Shown: positions 17,745 through 26,670, counted from the stretch's first letter. The stretch is DNA of 37,424 nucleotides from Desulfofundulus thermosubterraneus DSM 16057 (GCF_900142025.1 NZ_FQZM01000038.1:1-37424); one strand, 5' to 3'. Notes: a model not told the origin generated them from the letters alone. A program made the numbers and translations.

Positions 17745-18047
17745 TCTTCTTCGCCGTTCCTTCGTTTTTCTTCTTTGGGGTCAATTTTGCCAAAATGCCG
17801 TCTGCCCATGCCTGCAGCTCGCATAAAACCTAGATCGTGCCGGGGTAAATTATTTTTGCAACTGCCCTAAAACGACCTACTCATCTTTATTTCAGAACAT
17901 CGCAATTGGCTCCAAAAAATTTTAGGCAGTACAAATGTTCGTGGTCTTTAAAAAGGACGGGCTTCACCATTCCGCCCGGCAAAGGCCAGATTAAAATCCA
18001 GCCATCGCCGGCGGCTAAAGAAAACATTGAAAATCGAATATCTAACA
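17745..18047. other. Intergenic debris with an inverted repeat
   Basis: ACTGCCCTAAAA (17861-17872) and TTTTAGGCAGT (17920-17930) are inverted copies differing by one extra C. They bound about 70 bases and may be ends of a small mobile element. No gene is visible, only IS flank. Confidence 0.35.
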
Positions 18048-18737
18048 TTATGCTACCCGACTAAGATGCCTAGCGCGGGCTGTGAGAAATGTGGCTTCGT
18101 CGTAGCAAGTACGGTTTTTCCACATGGCAAAGATTATTCGTACCCAGATATTTGCCAATGCCCGCAAAGCCTCATGGTGGGTTTTACCCTGGCTTCTCTT
18201 GGTGTCGTAATATTCCTCTGCCCAGGAAACCTGCCTGATGCTCTGGAAGGCGAACAGGTGCATAGCTCGTCGGAAAGGTTTTACGCAGGATCTGCGCTGC
18301 CTGGTAAAGCGATACTTGCCGCTTTGAAAGAGAACCGGCGAGGTACCCGCTAAAGCCTGGACCACGGTCGCCTTTTCGTAGCGTTCCCGGTCGTCCCCCC
18401 ACTCCGCCAGCAGTCTTGGCGCAAGCCGCCCGGCCGCCCCTGGCAGGCTAGCGAAGATTCTGCTGTCGGAGTGCTGCTGAAAAAGGCGGTTGATCTCCTC
18501 GTCGTAAGCAGCGATTTGCTCCTGTACTACCTCCAGCTGTCTCACCAGGGCGAGCATTAAGCGGCACTTTGCCCGCACGGTGGGAGCGCTGGCCTGAAGC
18601 TGCGGCTCTTGCGCCTCCTGCCAGATGGAGATGGCCGTTTGATTGGGCCGGGGATGTTTATACTTTTTCAGAAAAGCGGCTATCTCCGGAACGGTAGCTT
18701 CTTTTACCAGTTCCGGGGTGGGATAGCGCTTGTAATG
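18048..18737 (-). pseudogene. C-terminal half of an IS110-family transposase
   Basis: The minus-strand frame is open from a stop at 18738-18740 to 18048. It contains YPTPELVKEATVPEIAAFLKK, then the transposase_20 region RIFASLPGAAGRLAPRLLAEWGD, ALAGTSPVLFQSGKYR and FAFQSIRQVSWAEEYYD. This is the C-terminal domain, with the serine-type catalytic region, of IS110/IS116/IS902 elements. The N-terminal DEDD (RuvC-like) domain is absent. The break coincides, within about 20 bases, with the beginning of a different transposase remnant on the other strand. Confidence 0.75.
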
Positions 18738-18749
18738 TTAAGGAAGCGC

Positions 18750-19067
18750 TGCATCGCCGTGTTTACGGTATCCGCCCGTTTCACCTCATTCATCGGCTTC
18801 TTCAAGTATGCGGAGACTTACGGGCTCAACAGCCACCAGGCGGCGGCTTTTGTTGTGGCCCGCCGTGCTTTAGGCTTCGCCGAAAAACTGCCCAGGGAGT
18901 TTTTGGAGTTGCTGTCGCCAAAGGAAGGACGGCAGCGCTCAAAAGCTTCCTGGGGTAAACTTTTCGGCAAGTTCAAGGCGGCAAAAGCAAAACTCTCCCG
19001 CTACTACTCTACGTCAGCCTTTACTTCTTCTACCTGGCTGGAGTACATCTTCGCGGGAGGGGGCTGA
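18750..19067 (+). pseudogene. C-terminal fragment of a TnpB-related (IS200/IS605 accessory) protein
   Basis: The frame reads SARFTSFIGFFKYAETYGLNSHQAAAFVVARRALGFAEKLP, the end of the RuvC-like nuclease of TnpB-related proteins, where an Asp often stands near the HQAAA motif and Asn-Ser is found here. A basic tail (KASWGKLFGKFKAAKAKLSRYY) follows and the frame stops at 19067. No zinc-finger or earlier RuvC motif is present. It is a 5'-truncated remnant joined back-to-back to the IS110 remnant. The DNA after it is densely self-complementary. Confidence 0.6.
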
Positions 19068-19370
19068 GGTTTTTCTCTTGAAGCCTGCTGTTCTTCCCTG
19101 CCGGGGTGCCCGGGGCTCCGGCAACACCGGGAGGTGGGGTAAGGGGACGGCGGGCAGGCGGGGTCACACCCCCACCCGGTATGCGCCTCCGAGGATGACC
19201 GCGGGGACGGAGTACGGGAGGTGAAAGTCTCCCGGAAACGCCGGGGAGCCACCCGGCAGCCATGGGCCTGAAGCCGGGGAGATGAGGGCCTCCCCTTAAA
19301 AGGGGTGCCGGGCCGGCCAGACGGTGACGGAGGTAGCCGTCGGCATCAGGATTTAAATCCCGGTGCCTGC
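19068..19370 (+). ncRNA. Candidate TnpB-type guide RNA (omega/reRNA) or right-end structure
   Basis: About 300 bases of GC-rich sequence directly after the TnpB-related fragment hold a series of hairpins. They include CGGGAG/CTCCCG (19215-19234), CCCCTT/AAGGGG (near 19292-19305) and GACGG/CCGTC (near 19320-19342). A terminal hairpin near 19342-19368 is built on the palindrome GGATTTAAATCC with outer arms GGCA and TGCC. TnpB guide RNAs lie at this position, overlapping or following the tnpB 3' end and running out of the element's right end. The nuclease itself is truncated, so any RNA would be orphaned. I did not fold the sequence. Confidence 0.35.
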
Positions 19371-19740
19371 ACAATGAGTACCTGGGCAAGGCTATGCAAA
19401 GTCAAAATTTGCTTAGCTTTGTTTAGGGAAAATTGACCTCAGGCAATTGTCACCGCCTTATGTTCTGCCCATGCATTACAAGACCGCTTATATCGATTTC
19501 CCCATAGCGCCGGTTACTGATTTTCTGAAGATGTTTTCCGGCTACGGTGAACAGGAAGAACTGGTGGTGGACAGAAGTAATTTACCCAGCCAGACCACGG
19601 TGGTAAAACTAAATTTGTGGAAAACCGCCCCTGAAGACCTGTAGCCCCGTGCTGTGGATGGAGCGGGGCATCGCCCGATAGGGCGATAATTATACCCAAA
19701 TACGGCTGCTATTGTACGTGACAATGAAAATGCGCAGCAA
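19371..19740. other. Stretch with no convincing gene
   Basis: A 65-codon plus-strand frame (19447-19644) has no good ribosome site; its second half (ELVVDRSNLPSQTTVVKLNLW) has a protein-like composition but I do not recognise it. ATCGCCC/GGGCGAT near 19669-19686 forms a short hairpin. Confidence 0.3.
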
Positions 19741-19782
19741 GAAAGCCCGTTCTCCTTTGGCCAGTAAGGAGGACGGGCTTTC
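19741..19782 (-). terminator. Intrinsic terminator of the minus-strand lipoprotein locus
   Basis: GAAAGCCCGTTCTCCTT (19741-19757) pairs with the segment 19766-19782 over 17 positions, one of them G-T, around an eight-base loop. On the minus strand the 3' arm ends in TTTC and a short T-rich run. It begins only a few bases after the lipoprotein stop. Confidence 0.75.
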
Positions 19783-19785
19783 CCA

Positions 19786-20715
19786 TCAGTGCTCCTCCTC
19801 TTCGCGAAGATCGCCCCGGAAGTAGACCAGATCCGCTTCCGCGGCCCAGATGTCTCCGTCCACGGCCAGCACAATGTCCTCGGACGGCCGGAGGCGCACC
19901 ATCTTCTCCCGCCTCTCCACTATCCACAGCACTTCGTCCGCCAGGTACCACTCTCCGGGAGCACCCAGGTCTCCCCGGTGAAAACGTTCGTGCTCGTAGT
20001 ACTTTGCACCCGGGCGCAGCTTTACCTCCCGCGCAGTGCGGTAATTTTCCGGGGTAACCGGCACGGTGGCGGCGGCCCTTAGCCAGCCGGCTCTTTCCCG
20101 CCCGGTTTCGTAAACGTTAACCTGCGCCCAGTACCACTGTTCCCCGGCCGCCTCTTTTACCGCCAGCACCCTCACCACCGCCCCCGGAGATAAAGTATGG
20201 TACGGGGGCGCGGCAGCTTCGGGCCGGCTGTACAACGGAGCAGCCATGGCAACCAGCCGTCGGGGCGCTTTCCCGGGATCAGCAGGGAGAACGTCCGGGT
20301 TCACCACGTGAATGTAAGCGTAAGTACCCACCCCGCTGTTGACGCGAAACTTCGGGTCGGCGGCGAGAAAATAATAGTTTCCCGCCGGCAGATCAGGGGG
20401 AATTTTTACCCGGGCGTGATTATCTTTCAGCCGGCCGTAGTTTTTCACCAGGCCGATCCCCGGGCAGGACAAACCCAGCGCCAGTTCCGCCTTGATTTCG
20501 TGCAGGCGGTCGCTTTTCAAAGCGACGGAAACCTTGTCACCCGGCTTGACCACTAGGGGCGAAGCAACGAGGTAAATGCCTTTCGGACTGACTTCCTTAG
20601 GACCGGGCACGCCTGCATCCTGCTGCCCGCCGCCGGCTCGACACCCACTCAAGAACGCCAGGCAAAGGATCGCCGCCAGCAGCCACTGGTTTAACGAGTT
20701 TTGCCTTCTCCTCAT
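19786..20715 (-). CDS. Secreted lipoprotein with SH3-like repeats, function unknown
   Basis: The 309-residue protein starts MRRRQNSLNQWLLAAILCLAFLSGC, a lipoprotein signal peptide with the lipobox LSGC, so the mature protein is tethered to the outer face of the membrane. An immunoglobulin-like or beta-rich region follows (VKPGDKVSVALKSDRLHEIKAELALGL). Then come segments resembling bacterial SH3 domains (PLYSRPEAAAPPYHTLSPGAVVRVL). I start it at ATG 20715, since the longer frame runs 37 codons into unlikely sequence. It is the last gene of a three-gene minus-strand locus. I do not recognise a specific family. Confidence 0.7.
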   Translation of the reverse strand: MRRRQNSLNQWLLAAILCLAFLSGCRAGGGQQDAGVPGPKEVSPKGIYLVASPLVVKPGDKVSVALKSDRLHEIKAELALGLSCPGIGLVKNYGRLKDNHARVKIPPDLPAGNYYFLAADPKFRVNSGVGTYAYIHVVNPDVLPADPGKAPRRLVAMAAPLYSRPEAAAPPYHTLSPGAVVRVLAVKEAAGEQWYWAQVNVYETGRERAGWLRAAATVPVTPENYRTAREVKLRPGAKYYEHERFHRGDLGAPGEWYLADEVLWIVERREKMVRLRPSEDIVLAVDGDIWAAEADLVYFRGDLREEEEH

Positions 20716-20779
20716 GAAATCGCCCGTCCTCACAAGTAATAAAAAAATTGTATACCAAAGCACCAAAGGCGCGCTCAGT

Positions 20780-21118
20780 TTATGTCCCCAAAAAAATGAC
20801 CAGAGCAAGCCAGAAAGTAAAAGCAAATAACACGCAAAGAAAAATCCACGCCAATTTAACTACCCCCAGCCTGACGGCAACTGCCGCACCAACCGGCAAC
20901 AGGGGCAGCAACCAGGCGTAATATCTAAACCTGGGGGTCATCCCGAGATACCAGGCAAGAGGAGTATAGAGAAAAGCGGCGGCAATTACCCACAGCGCTC
21001 GCCTTTTAAGCATGCCAATCACCGCGAACACGAAGGAGGCAATTACAGTGTGCCAGCCGATAAACAATCCGGCCGACCAATCACAATCTGCACCGGAGCC
21101 AGGGCTAAGCTCGGGCAC
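20780..21118 (-). CDS. Small integral membrane protein, unknown
   Basis: 112 residues with four probable membrane helices: around GLFIGWHTVIASFVFAVIGM, ALWVIAAAFLYTPLAWYLGM, YYAWLLPLLPVGAAVAVRL and LAWIFLCVLFAFTFWLALVIF. It lies 33 bases after the stalk-domain protein gene and 64 bases before the lipoprotein gene. This suggests one transcript and possibly a shared envelope role. No family is recognised. Confidence 0.6.
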   Translation of the reverse strand: MPELSPGSGADCDWSAGLFIGWHTVIASFVFAVIGMLKRRALWVIAAAFLYTPLAWYLGMTPRFRYYAWLLPLLPVGAAVAVRLGVVKLAWIFLCVLFAFTFWLALVIFLGT

Positions 21119-21151
21119 AACTGGCTTAAGATCGCTCCCGTCACCGGACTG

Positions 21152-22234
21152 CTATTTAAATTTTACGGTATAGATCAGCTTGAGGTCCCGGGTGCTGTTG
21201 GTAACAATGTTGTAGGCCGGCTCACCTCTTGTGTCTATCTCAACCAATAGGGAGGGTCCCTGGATGGCAGCGCTTTTCAGGGCGGCCCCGTAGGGAAAAT
21301 CTTCCTTCAAAAGGTCCTCATTTGCGACCGGTTCTTGAGCCGGCAGCGCCCGCCAGGAAATCCTTTCAATTAGCGGGTGATCAGGTTTGAGCTCGCCCTC
21401 GCTGCTTTTTGGACAACGCACGCCGTAGATGCGGACGGTTAAACCGGTACACCGGCGGTCAACGACAGTAAAAGGCCTTTTATGCCCTCCGGCCAGCACC
21501 TGCTCCGGGGCAACGGCCAGCTCCAAGGCAACCGCTTCGTCTTTTAAGCTTACGCCTTTAAAAACGTGCTCCCAGGCTCCGCTCGCCCCGAAAGCGACGG
21601 AGCGCGTAAGGTATAACTCTTCCCGAGATAATTTTTTGTTTTTCACATCGTAGCGCAAAAGGTAGGGGAAGCTGTAATCGCCGCAATCACCGCCTCCTTT
21701 GGCGACGAAGACAAGTTCGTCATCCCCGGCTTCTTTGAGTCGCGCGCTTTCCAGAAAACCAACGATCAAATCTTTTTCGCCCGTCTCTGCGTCGCAAAGG
21801 AAGTAACTGTAATCCATATTCCAGACGTGCTCCAGTAAAAAACGGTGCTCGCCCACCCGCCAGAGCTTTTTCACTTCTCCTTTCACGTCCGGCGCGGGCT
21901 TGAACTCGTCTCCGGCCCGGGCAAGGGACCCGGCCAACTGCCCAAGCCAATCGCCGGCAACCACTTTTACGGTCCGGCTTCCGGCATCCCAGGCTACCTT
22001 CGCCCCCAGGGCTTCGGCAACATCCCTGACCGGCGCCACGGCACGCCCGTCAATTAGCTGGGGCGGGACGTCCGGGCTGATTTCCTTACCGTCTACCACG
22101 AGCCTGACGGCCTTTTCGGCAAAGGCCGTTCCCGCAACCAGGAAAATTATTGCGGTTATCGCCAGCAGTAAGAAGATAAATAACTTAAACCCGGGCTTAG
22201 CTCTAGACAACATCATCCGTCTTCCCTCTTTCAT
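21152..22234 (-). CDS. Exported protein with copper-amine-oxidase-like N-terminal (stalk) domain
   Basis: The 360-residue protein has a signal peptide or membrane anchor (FKLFIFLLLAITAIIFLVAGTAFA). Then comes the stalk domain common in clostridial surface proteins: LVVDGKEISPDVPPQLIDGR, AVAPVRDVAEALGAKVAWD and SRTVKVV. The remaining 270 residues have no motif I know. These N-terminal domains occur on many unrelated secreted proteins, so no amine oxidase activity is implied. It is the first gene of the minus-strand locus; I find no clear promoter in the AT-rich 200 bases upstream. Confidence 0.75.
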   Translation of the reverse strand: MKEGRRMMLSRAKPGFKLFIFLLLAITAIIFLVAGTAFAEKAVRLVVDGKEISPDVPPQLIDGRAVAPVRDVAEALGAKVAWDAGSRTVKVVAGDWLGQLAGSLARAGDEFKPAPDVKGEVKKLWRVGEHRFLLEHVWNMDYSYFLCDAETGEKDLIVGFLESARLKEAGDDELVFVAKGGGDCGDYSFPYLLRYDVKNKKLSREELYLTRSVAFGASGAWEHVFKGVSLKDEAVALELAVAPEQVLAGGHKRPFTVVDRRCTGLTVRIYGVRCPKSSEGELKPDHPLIERISWRALPAQEPVANEDLLKEDFPYGAALKSAAIQGPSLLVEIDTRGEPAYNIVTNSTRDLKLIYTVKFK

Positions 22235-22429
22235 TTAAACTATTTAATGTTTTTAATATTTCAACGCTTGACTTATTAATTATGACGGTAAACAATGAAA
22301 AAAGGTTCCCGCAATGTAAAAATTTTTTCGGAAGTCAACCACGCAAAAGCCACCAAGAATAAATTTTCGAGGATTGCTTGCGCAATTCCATGGTCTTGCT
22401 TATTGAACATTCATTTATGATTATGAAGA

Positions 22430-22451
22430 AAGGGGGTTGGTTCGCCCCCTT
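22430..22451 (-). terminator. Terminator of the sigma-54 activator gene
   Basis: AAGGGGG (22430-22436) pairs with CCCCCTT (22445-22451) around an eight-base loop. On the minus strand the arm runs into TTTCTTC. It lies just beyond the stop codon of the activator. Confidence 0.7.
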
Positions 22452-22458
22452 CTATCTT

Positions 22459-24387
22459 CTACAGCCCGTACTGTTTCAGCTTGCGGTAAAGGGTGATGCG
22501 GCTGATGCCCAGCAATTTGGCCAGCTGGCCTTTGCTCATGGTGCCTTCCTCAATTTTTTTAACGTAGGCGGCCAGAATGTCCTTTTCTACGTTGACAAGC
22601 TGGGATTTCAAGGTGGAATCGGCGCCTTCATCGTTCAACCAGAAATCCCGGATCCTGGCTGGTACGCTGTCCAGGGTGATTACTTCACCTGCTTCCATGT
22701 TCACGGCGTATTCCACCGCATTTTCCAGTTCCCGCACATTCCCGGGCCAGTGGTAGTTGATAAAGGCTTGCTTTACGTCCTGGCTGAAACCCAGGATGTT
22801 TTTTTCCAGTAAGGTGCAGTATTTAGCTAAAAAATGCTCCATGAGTATTTCAATGTCTTCCCGGCGCTCCCGCAGCGGGGGTATTTCCAGGGGGATCACG
22901 TTCAGGCGGTAGTAGAGGTCTTCCCTGAATTCCCCCCGGGCGCACATCTCTTCAAGGTTCCGGTTGGTGGCGGCAATTACCCGCACATTGACGGATATCA
23001 CTTTGTTGCCGCCCACCCGCTCCACCTGTCGTCGCTGCAAGACGTGGAGCAATTTCACCTGAAGGTGCAAGGGGAGGTCGCCGATTTCGTCTAAAAAAAT
23101 CGTGCCCCCGTCTGCCAGTTCGAATTTCCCCGCCCGGCCCCCCTTACGGGCGCCGGTAAAAGCGCCCTCCTCGTAGCCAAAAAGTTCGCTTTCCAGGAGT
23201 GTTTCCGGAATGGCCCCGCAGTTGACGATGACAAAGGGTTTATCCCGCCGGGGACCGGCGTGGTGGATGGCCCGGGCAAACAATTCCTTGCCGGTGCCGC
23301 TTTCACCTCGGATAAGAACGGTGGATGTCCCTTGAGCCACTTTGGCGGCCCGTTTTTTTACCTCTGCCAGCTTTTTGCTGATTCCCTTGATGTGCTCAAA
23401 TTCCAGCTTCCGGTGTTCCACCGTAAGCTGGTAGGCCAGGGTACGCATTTCGGCCATATTGCGGAAGGAAACCACCGCGCCGGCCGGACGGCTGTTTTGC
23501 ATGATGGGGGTGGCGGTAACTAGCAGGTGCATTTGTTCCGGCGGCTGGCCGTAAAATCCCTCCTTGTCCCGGTAACCGTTACCTGTGAGAAGTACATCGC
23601 TCAAGGGCGAGCCGGGCCACAGATCCTCAATGTTGGAACCAAGGATTTCCTCCCTGGGTTTGCCTAACAGTTTTTCCGCGGCTTTATTGCAGTGGGTGAT
23701 CATTTTATCCTGGTCCACGGCGATGATACCGTAGTGTACGGACTCCAGCACGGCGCTTAGCTTGTTGGAGGTGAGCTCCAGCTTGCTGTAGCTTTCCATT
23801 TCCGATACCCGGGAGGCCAGTAAAAAGGCCATGTGCTGGAGAAAAGTTTGCAACTGATCCCTCTTTTGCAAAAGCCTTTCCCGTTGTTGTACGTCAAAGG
23901 CTACCAGGGCGATAATGCCTATGATCCGGTTGTCCTTGCGAATGGGGCAGCAAATTTCCCCGGTTTCCCCCAGGTATACGGGGCTGTAATAGGGATCCTT
24001 TACCGGGTCTTCCACGACAAAGGTTTGCCCGGTCCTCAAAACCCGGGTATACAGGTAGGAATCGTCCGGGTAGTTAACCTCTTCATCCCGGGAACCGATG
24101 AGTTCCCGGTACTTGCCCGTGCCGGCTACGATGGTGAGATCGTCGGCCAGGATTTCCGTTTCTACCTCCAGTACTGCCGATATGGCCTCGGCAACCTGCT
24201 GGGCGGTATTGCCAATGGCCCCCAGTGAAAGCATACTCCTCACCCCAGGCGTGTCTAGATCCCAGATTGATATCTCAATTTGTTGCGAATAGCTGTGAAA
24301 TGTGGCCGGCTCTAAATCCGGTGTCCGGCTAAATTCCGGATAAAATTTCCTTTGCATTGAGGAATTAATCCTTAAAAAGCGCCCCAT
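22459..24387 (-). CDS. Sigma-54-dependent transcriptional activator (GAF-PAS-AAA+-Fis)
   Basis: The 642-residue protein has a GAF-like sensor (about 60-200), a PAS domain (about 205-320), an AAA+ domain and a C-terminal Fis-type helix-turn-helix ([26 protein letters not shown]). The AAA+ domain carries GESGTGKE (Walker A), the GAFTGA loop that contacts sigma-54, and [11 protein letters not shown] (Walker B). It binds upstream sites and uses ATP to open sigma-54 promoters. The three recognisable -24/-12 promoters nearby make the adjacent catabolic genes its likely targets. The sensors lack a receiver domain, so it probably responds to a small molecule rather than a kinase. The first ATG has no clear ribosome site; the next in-frame ATGs are 10 and about 51 codons later. 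Confidence 0.9.
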   Translation of the reverse strand: MGRFLRINSSMQRKFYPEFSRTPDLEPATFHSYSQQIEISIWDLDTPGVRSMLSLGAIGNTAQQVAEAISAVLEVETEILADDLTIVAGTGKYRELIGSRDEEVNYPDDSYLYTRVLRTGQTFVVEDPVKDPYYSPVYLGETGEICCPIRKDNRIIGIIALVAFDVQQRERLLQKRDQLQTFLQHMAFLLASRVSEMESYSKLELTSNKLSAVLESVHYGIIAVDQDKMITHCNKAAEKLLGKPREEILGSNIEDLWPGSPLSDVLLTGNGYRDKEGFYGQPPEQMHLLVTATPIMQNSRPAGAVVSFRNMAEMRTLAYQLTVEHRKLEFEHIKGISKKLAEVKKRAAKVAQGTSTVLIRGESGTGKELFARAIHHAGPRRDKPFVIVNCGAIPETLLESELFGYEEGAFTGARKGGRAGKFELADGGTIFLDEIGDLPLHLQVKLLHVLQRRQVERVGGNKVISVNVRVIAATNRNLEEMCARGEFREDLYYRLNVIPLEIPPLRERREDIEILMEHFLAKYCTLLEKNILGFSQDVKQAFINYHWPGNVRELENAVEYAVNMEAGEVITLDSVPARIRDFWLNDEGADSTLKSQLVNVEKDILAAYVKKIEEGTMSKGQLAKLLGISRITLYRKLKQYGL

Positions 24388-24460
24388 TCATGAAGCTGCA
24401 GCTGTCCGAATATTTTTTGCATTTGTATTATTAGACAAACCTATTCCAAAACCTCCTGGC

Positions 24461-24495
24461 GTTACATTAACGATACAATATTTCTTTAATGTAAC
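24461..24495. promoter_or_regulatory. Upstream activator site between the regulator and gdh
   Basis: GTTACATTAA (24461-24470) and its exact inverse TTAATGTAAC (24486-24495) are separated by 15 bases. The centre is about 135 bp upstream of the predicted gdh start, the normal place for a sigma-54 enhancer. It also lies about 90 bp from the divergent regulator gene. It differs from the TGTTTCA-type sites in front of the permease and aminotransferase genes. Confidence 0.6.
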
Positions 24496-24585
24496 ATGGG
24501 GGTGTCTGTTGCGCCGGTCGTTTTTTCATCATCATTAGTAAGGTGAAATGGCCTTTAAAGCGGCTTGTTTAGCTGATTATATACT

Positions 24586-24601
24586 TGGCATGATTATTGC
24601 T
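24586..24601 (+). promoter_or_regulatory. Sigma-54 (-24/-12) promoter of gdh
   Basis: TGGCAT, five bases, TTGCT. The invariant GG (24587-24588) and GC (24599-24600) are exactly ten bases apart. The start would be near 24613, leaving a leader of about 60 bases to the strong AAGGAGG of gdh. Confidence 0.8.
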
Positions 24602-24671
24602 AGCAACAAATTATAAATTGTATACAGTATACGGTTGTTATTTCGTGTGCCAGAATAAGGAGGTCGAAAAA

Positions 24672-25967
24672 ATGGCCGAGGTAAATCCCTTTGCCAGCGC
24701 GCAGCAGGAGATCAAGCGGGCGGTGAGTCGTTTGGGTCTGCACCCGGCGGTATATGAAATTTTAAAGCAGCCTTTAAAGGTGCTCACCGTGGTCATTCCG
24801 GTGGAAATGGACGATGGGACCATCCAAGTTTTTACCGGCTACCGGGTCCAGCATAACAGCGCCCTGGGGCCGGCAAAGGGTGGCATACGTTTTCATCCTG
24901 ACGTTACCCTGGAAGAAGTGAAGGCGCTGGCCATGTGGATGACCTTCAAATGTGCGGTGGTGGGCCTGCCTTACGGTGGGGGTAAAGGCGGGGTGATATG
25001 CAATCCCAAAGAACTCTCGCCCGGCGAACTGGAGAGGTTGAGCCGGGGCTACGTGCGGGCTGTTGCCGAGATTTTAGGTCCTGAGAAAGATGTCCCGGCA
25101 CCGGATGTGTATACCAATCCCCGGATCATGGCCTGGATGATGGATGAATTCAGCCGCTATAAAGGATTTAACGAGTTTGGTGTTATTACCGGCAAGCCGC
25201 TGATCGTGGGCGGATCGGCGGGCCGCAATGAAGCCACCGCCCGGGGGTGTGCCATTGTGGTGCGGGAGGCGGCCAAGATGCTGGGTATACCCCTGGCCGG
25301 GGCTACGGTGGCCGTACAGGGTTTCGGAAACGCCGGCAGCATTGTGGCCCGGCTGCTGCACGAAATGGGTTGCCGCATTGTCGCCGTTGTGGATTCAACC
25401 GGCGGGGCCTGTGATACCGCCGGCATGGACCCGGTAAAATTGCGTGACCATAAGACAAAAACCGGTTCTGTAAAGGGTTTCCCCGGCAGCAAACCAATTT
25501 CCTCCGCGGAACTGCTCACCCTGGACTGCGATATTCTCGTTCCGGCGGCGCTGGAAAACCAGATTACCGCCAGTGTGGCCGGGCAGGTCAGGGCAAAGAT
25601 TGTGGCCGAGGCGGCCAACGGCCCCACTACACCGGAAGGCGACCGGATATTGAATCAAAAGGGAATTTTTGTTATACCTGATATCCTGGCGAGTGCGGGA
25701 GGGGTTACGGTCTCCTACTTTGAATGGGTGCAAAACAACATGGGATATTACTGGACTGAGGAAGAGGTAAACCGCCGTCTTGAGGAAATCATGGTGCGCG
25801 GTTTTCATGAAGTGGTGACCATGCGCAAGCTGGGCAGGGATGTGGATATGCGCCTGGCTGCCTACATGGTGGCGGTTAAGAGGGTGGCCGAGGCTATGGA
25901 AGTGCGCGGCTGGCTGGGCAGGGCGGCCCGCATGACTGCACCGCGGGCCGAGGCCCTGCCGGCTTGA
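24672..25967 (+). CDS. gdhA: Glutamate dehydrogenase (Glu/Leu/Phe/Val dehydrogenase family)
   Basis: 431 residues. Landmarks are GPAKGGIRFHPDVT, LPYGGGKGGV with the catalytic Lys, GPEKDVPAPDVYTN, GGSAGRNEATARG and the Rossmann motif VQGFGNAGS. It interconverts glutamate with 2-oxoglutarate and ammonia using NAD(P). Beside an aminotransferase that makes glutamate, the likely direction is deamination. ATG 24672 has AAGGAGG (24657-24663) eight bases upstream; an earlier in-frame start would lie upstream of the predicted transcript start. It stands under a sigma-54 promoter and ends with its own terminator. Cofactor preference is not certain from sequence. Confidence 0.92.
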   Translation: MAEVNPFASAQQEIKRAVSRLGLHPAVYEILKQPLKVLTVVIPVEMDDGTIQVFTGYRVQHNSALGPAKGGIRFHPDVTLEEVKALAMWMTFKCAVVGLPYGGGKGGVICNPKELSPGELERLSRGYVRAVAEILGPEKDVPAPDVYTNPRIMAWMMDEFSRYKGFNEFGVITGKPLIVGGSAGRNEATARGCAIVVREAAKMLGIPLAGATVAVQGFGNAGSIVARLLHEMGCRIVAVVDSTGGACDTAGMDPVKLRDHKTKTGSVKGFPGSKPISSAELLTLDCDILVPAALENQITASVAGQVRAKIVAEAANGPTTPEGDRILNQKGIFVIPDILASAGGVTVSYFEWVQNNMGYYWTEEEVNRRLEEIMVRGFHEVVTMRKLGRDVDMRLAAYMVAVKRVAEAMEVRGWLGRAARMTAPRAEALPA

Positions 25968-25992
25968 CATATTGTCCCATCCTCCATATAAA

Positions 25993-26022
25993 GCCGGGTG
26001 TATTATGCCCGGCAACTTTTTT
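25993..26022 (+). terminator. Intrinsic terminator of gdh
   Basis: GCCGGG (25993-25998) pairs with CCCGGC (26008-26013), followed by AAC and six T (26017-26022). Confidence 0.8.
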
Positions 26023-26201
26023 GGGAAAGATTGACGCCCGGGCTATTTTACCGGTGGTATGCCAGGAAAAGGGACGGTGCGTGTGCCTGATGGGTGTCCT
26101 GCCATGGGGGTGGACCTGCGGGGCGAGCACGTTTTGGCCGGTGTTAAGGGTCTTATTTGCGGCAAAGTTGCTGTAAAGCCCCGGAGAGAATAATGCGGTG
26201 A

Positions 26202-26240
26202 TGTTTCGCCGGTGTAACACGATGTTTCACTGATGAAACA
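26202..26240. promoter_or_regulatory. Tandem activator sites upstream of the permease region
   Basis: A perfect site TGTTTCA-CTGA-TGAAACA (26223-26240) is preceded by a degenerate one, TGTTTCG-CCGG-TGTAACA (26202-26219). Their centres are 21 bp apart, two helical turns, so both face the same side. The same heptamer pair recurs in front of the aminotransferase gene. Confidence 0.65.
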
Positions 26241-26324
26241 AAGGCGGCCAGAATCAGCCAAAAATCATTTAATAAATACCAGGTATGGGGTTTATTACAT
26301 TCTCGCTGAAAGGTGTATTAATTG

Positions 26325-26340
26325 CGGTACGAAAATTGCT
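26325..26340 (+). promoter_or_regulatory. Possible sigma-54 promoter of a small RNA
   Basis: CGGTAC, five bases, TTGCT, with GG (26326-26327) and GC (26338-26339) ten bases apart and two mismatches in the -24 box. It lies about 85-125 bp downstream of the tandem activator sites, an ideal enhancer distance. Confidence 0.45.
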
Positions 26341-26351
26341 ACTCCACATAA

Positions 26352-26418
26352 CCATAGTGGAACCTGCTGATTCAACCCATTGCAATGGAGCAAGGGCAAT
26401 ACCCTTGCTCTTTTTTTT
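26352..26418 (+). ncRNA. Candidate sigma-54-driven small RNA ending in a strong terminator
   Basis: Between the gdh terminator (26022) and the permease gene (26671) no coding frame is credible. Yet GAGCAAGGG (26388-26396) and CCCTTGCTC (26402-26410) form a perfect 9-bp stem followed by eight T, a textbook terminator. A -24/-12 promoter starts about 66 bases upstream. The enclosed RNA also contains the palindrome CCATTGCAATGG. Alternatively this is an attenuated leader of the permease transcript, although a better sigma-54 promoter lies after the terminator. Confidence 0.45.
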
Positions 26419-26507
26419 AAGCGGCCTGCCATTTCCCGGCAGTCGACGCGATTAAGGTACTTGCTGTACGCGGATACTTTGTATCAATTCAAAATAATCA
26501 GAAGATA

Positions 26508-26523
26508 TGGCATGGGGTTTGCT
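26508..26523 (+). promoter_or_regulatory. Sigma-54 promoter of the permease gene
   Basis: TGGCAT, five bases (GGGGT), TTGCT. GG (26509-26510) and GC (26521-26522) are ten bases apart. The start would be near 26535, giving a leader of about 135 bases. The tandem activator sites lie about 270-300 bp upstream. Confidence 0.75.
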
Positions 26524-26670
26524 GTATAAAAATGCTGAATAAAAAATTAATCCCGCTTACGGAGGTGATACTAGCTTTTGGTGGGAAAAGGGCTTACGAT
26601 GTAGCTGTTTGACTAAAAAGTTTGGTTTTTAACGGGAGTATTAAAGAGCAAATTTATAGGGGGGTTGGTA

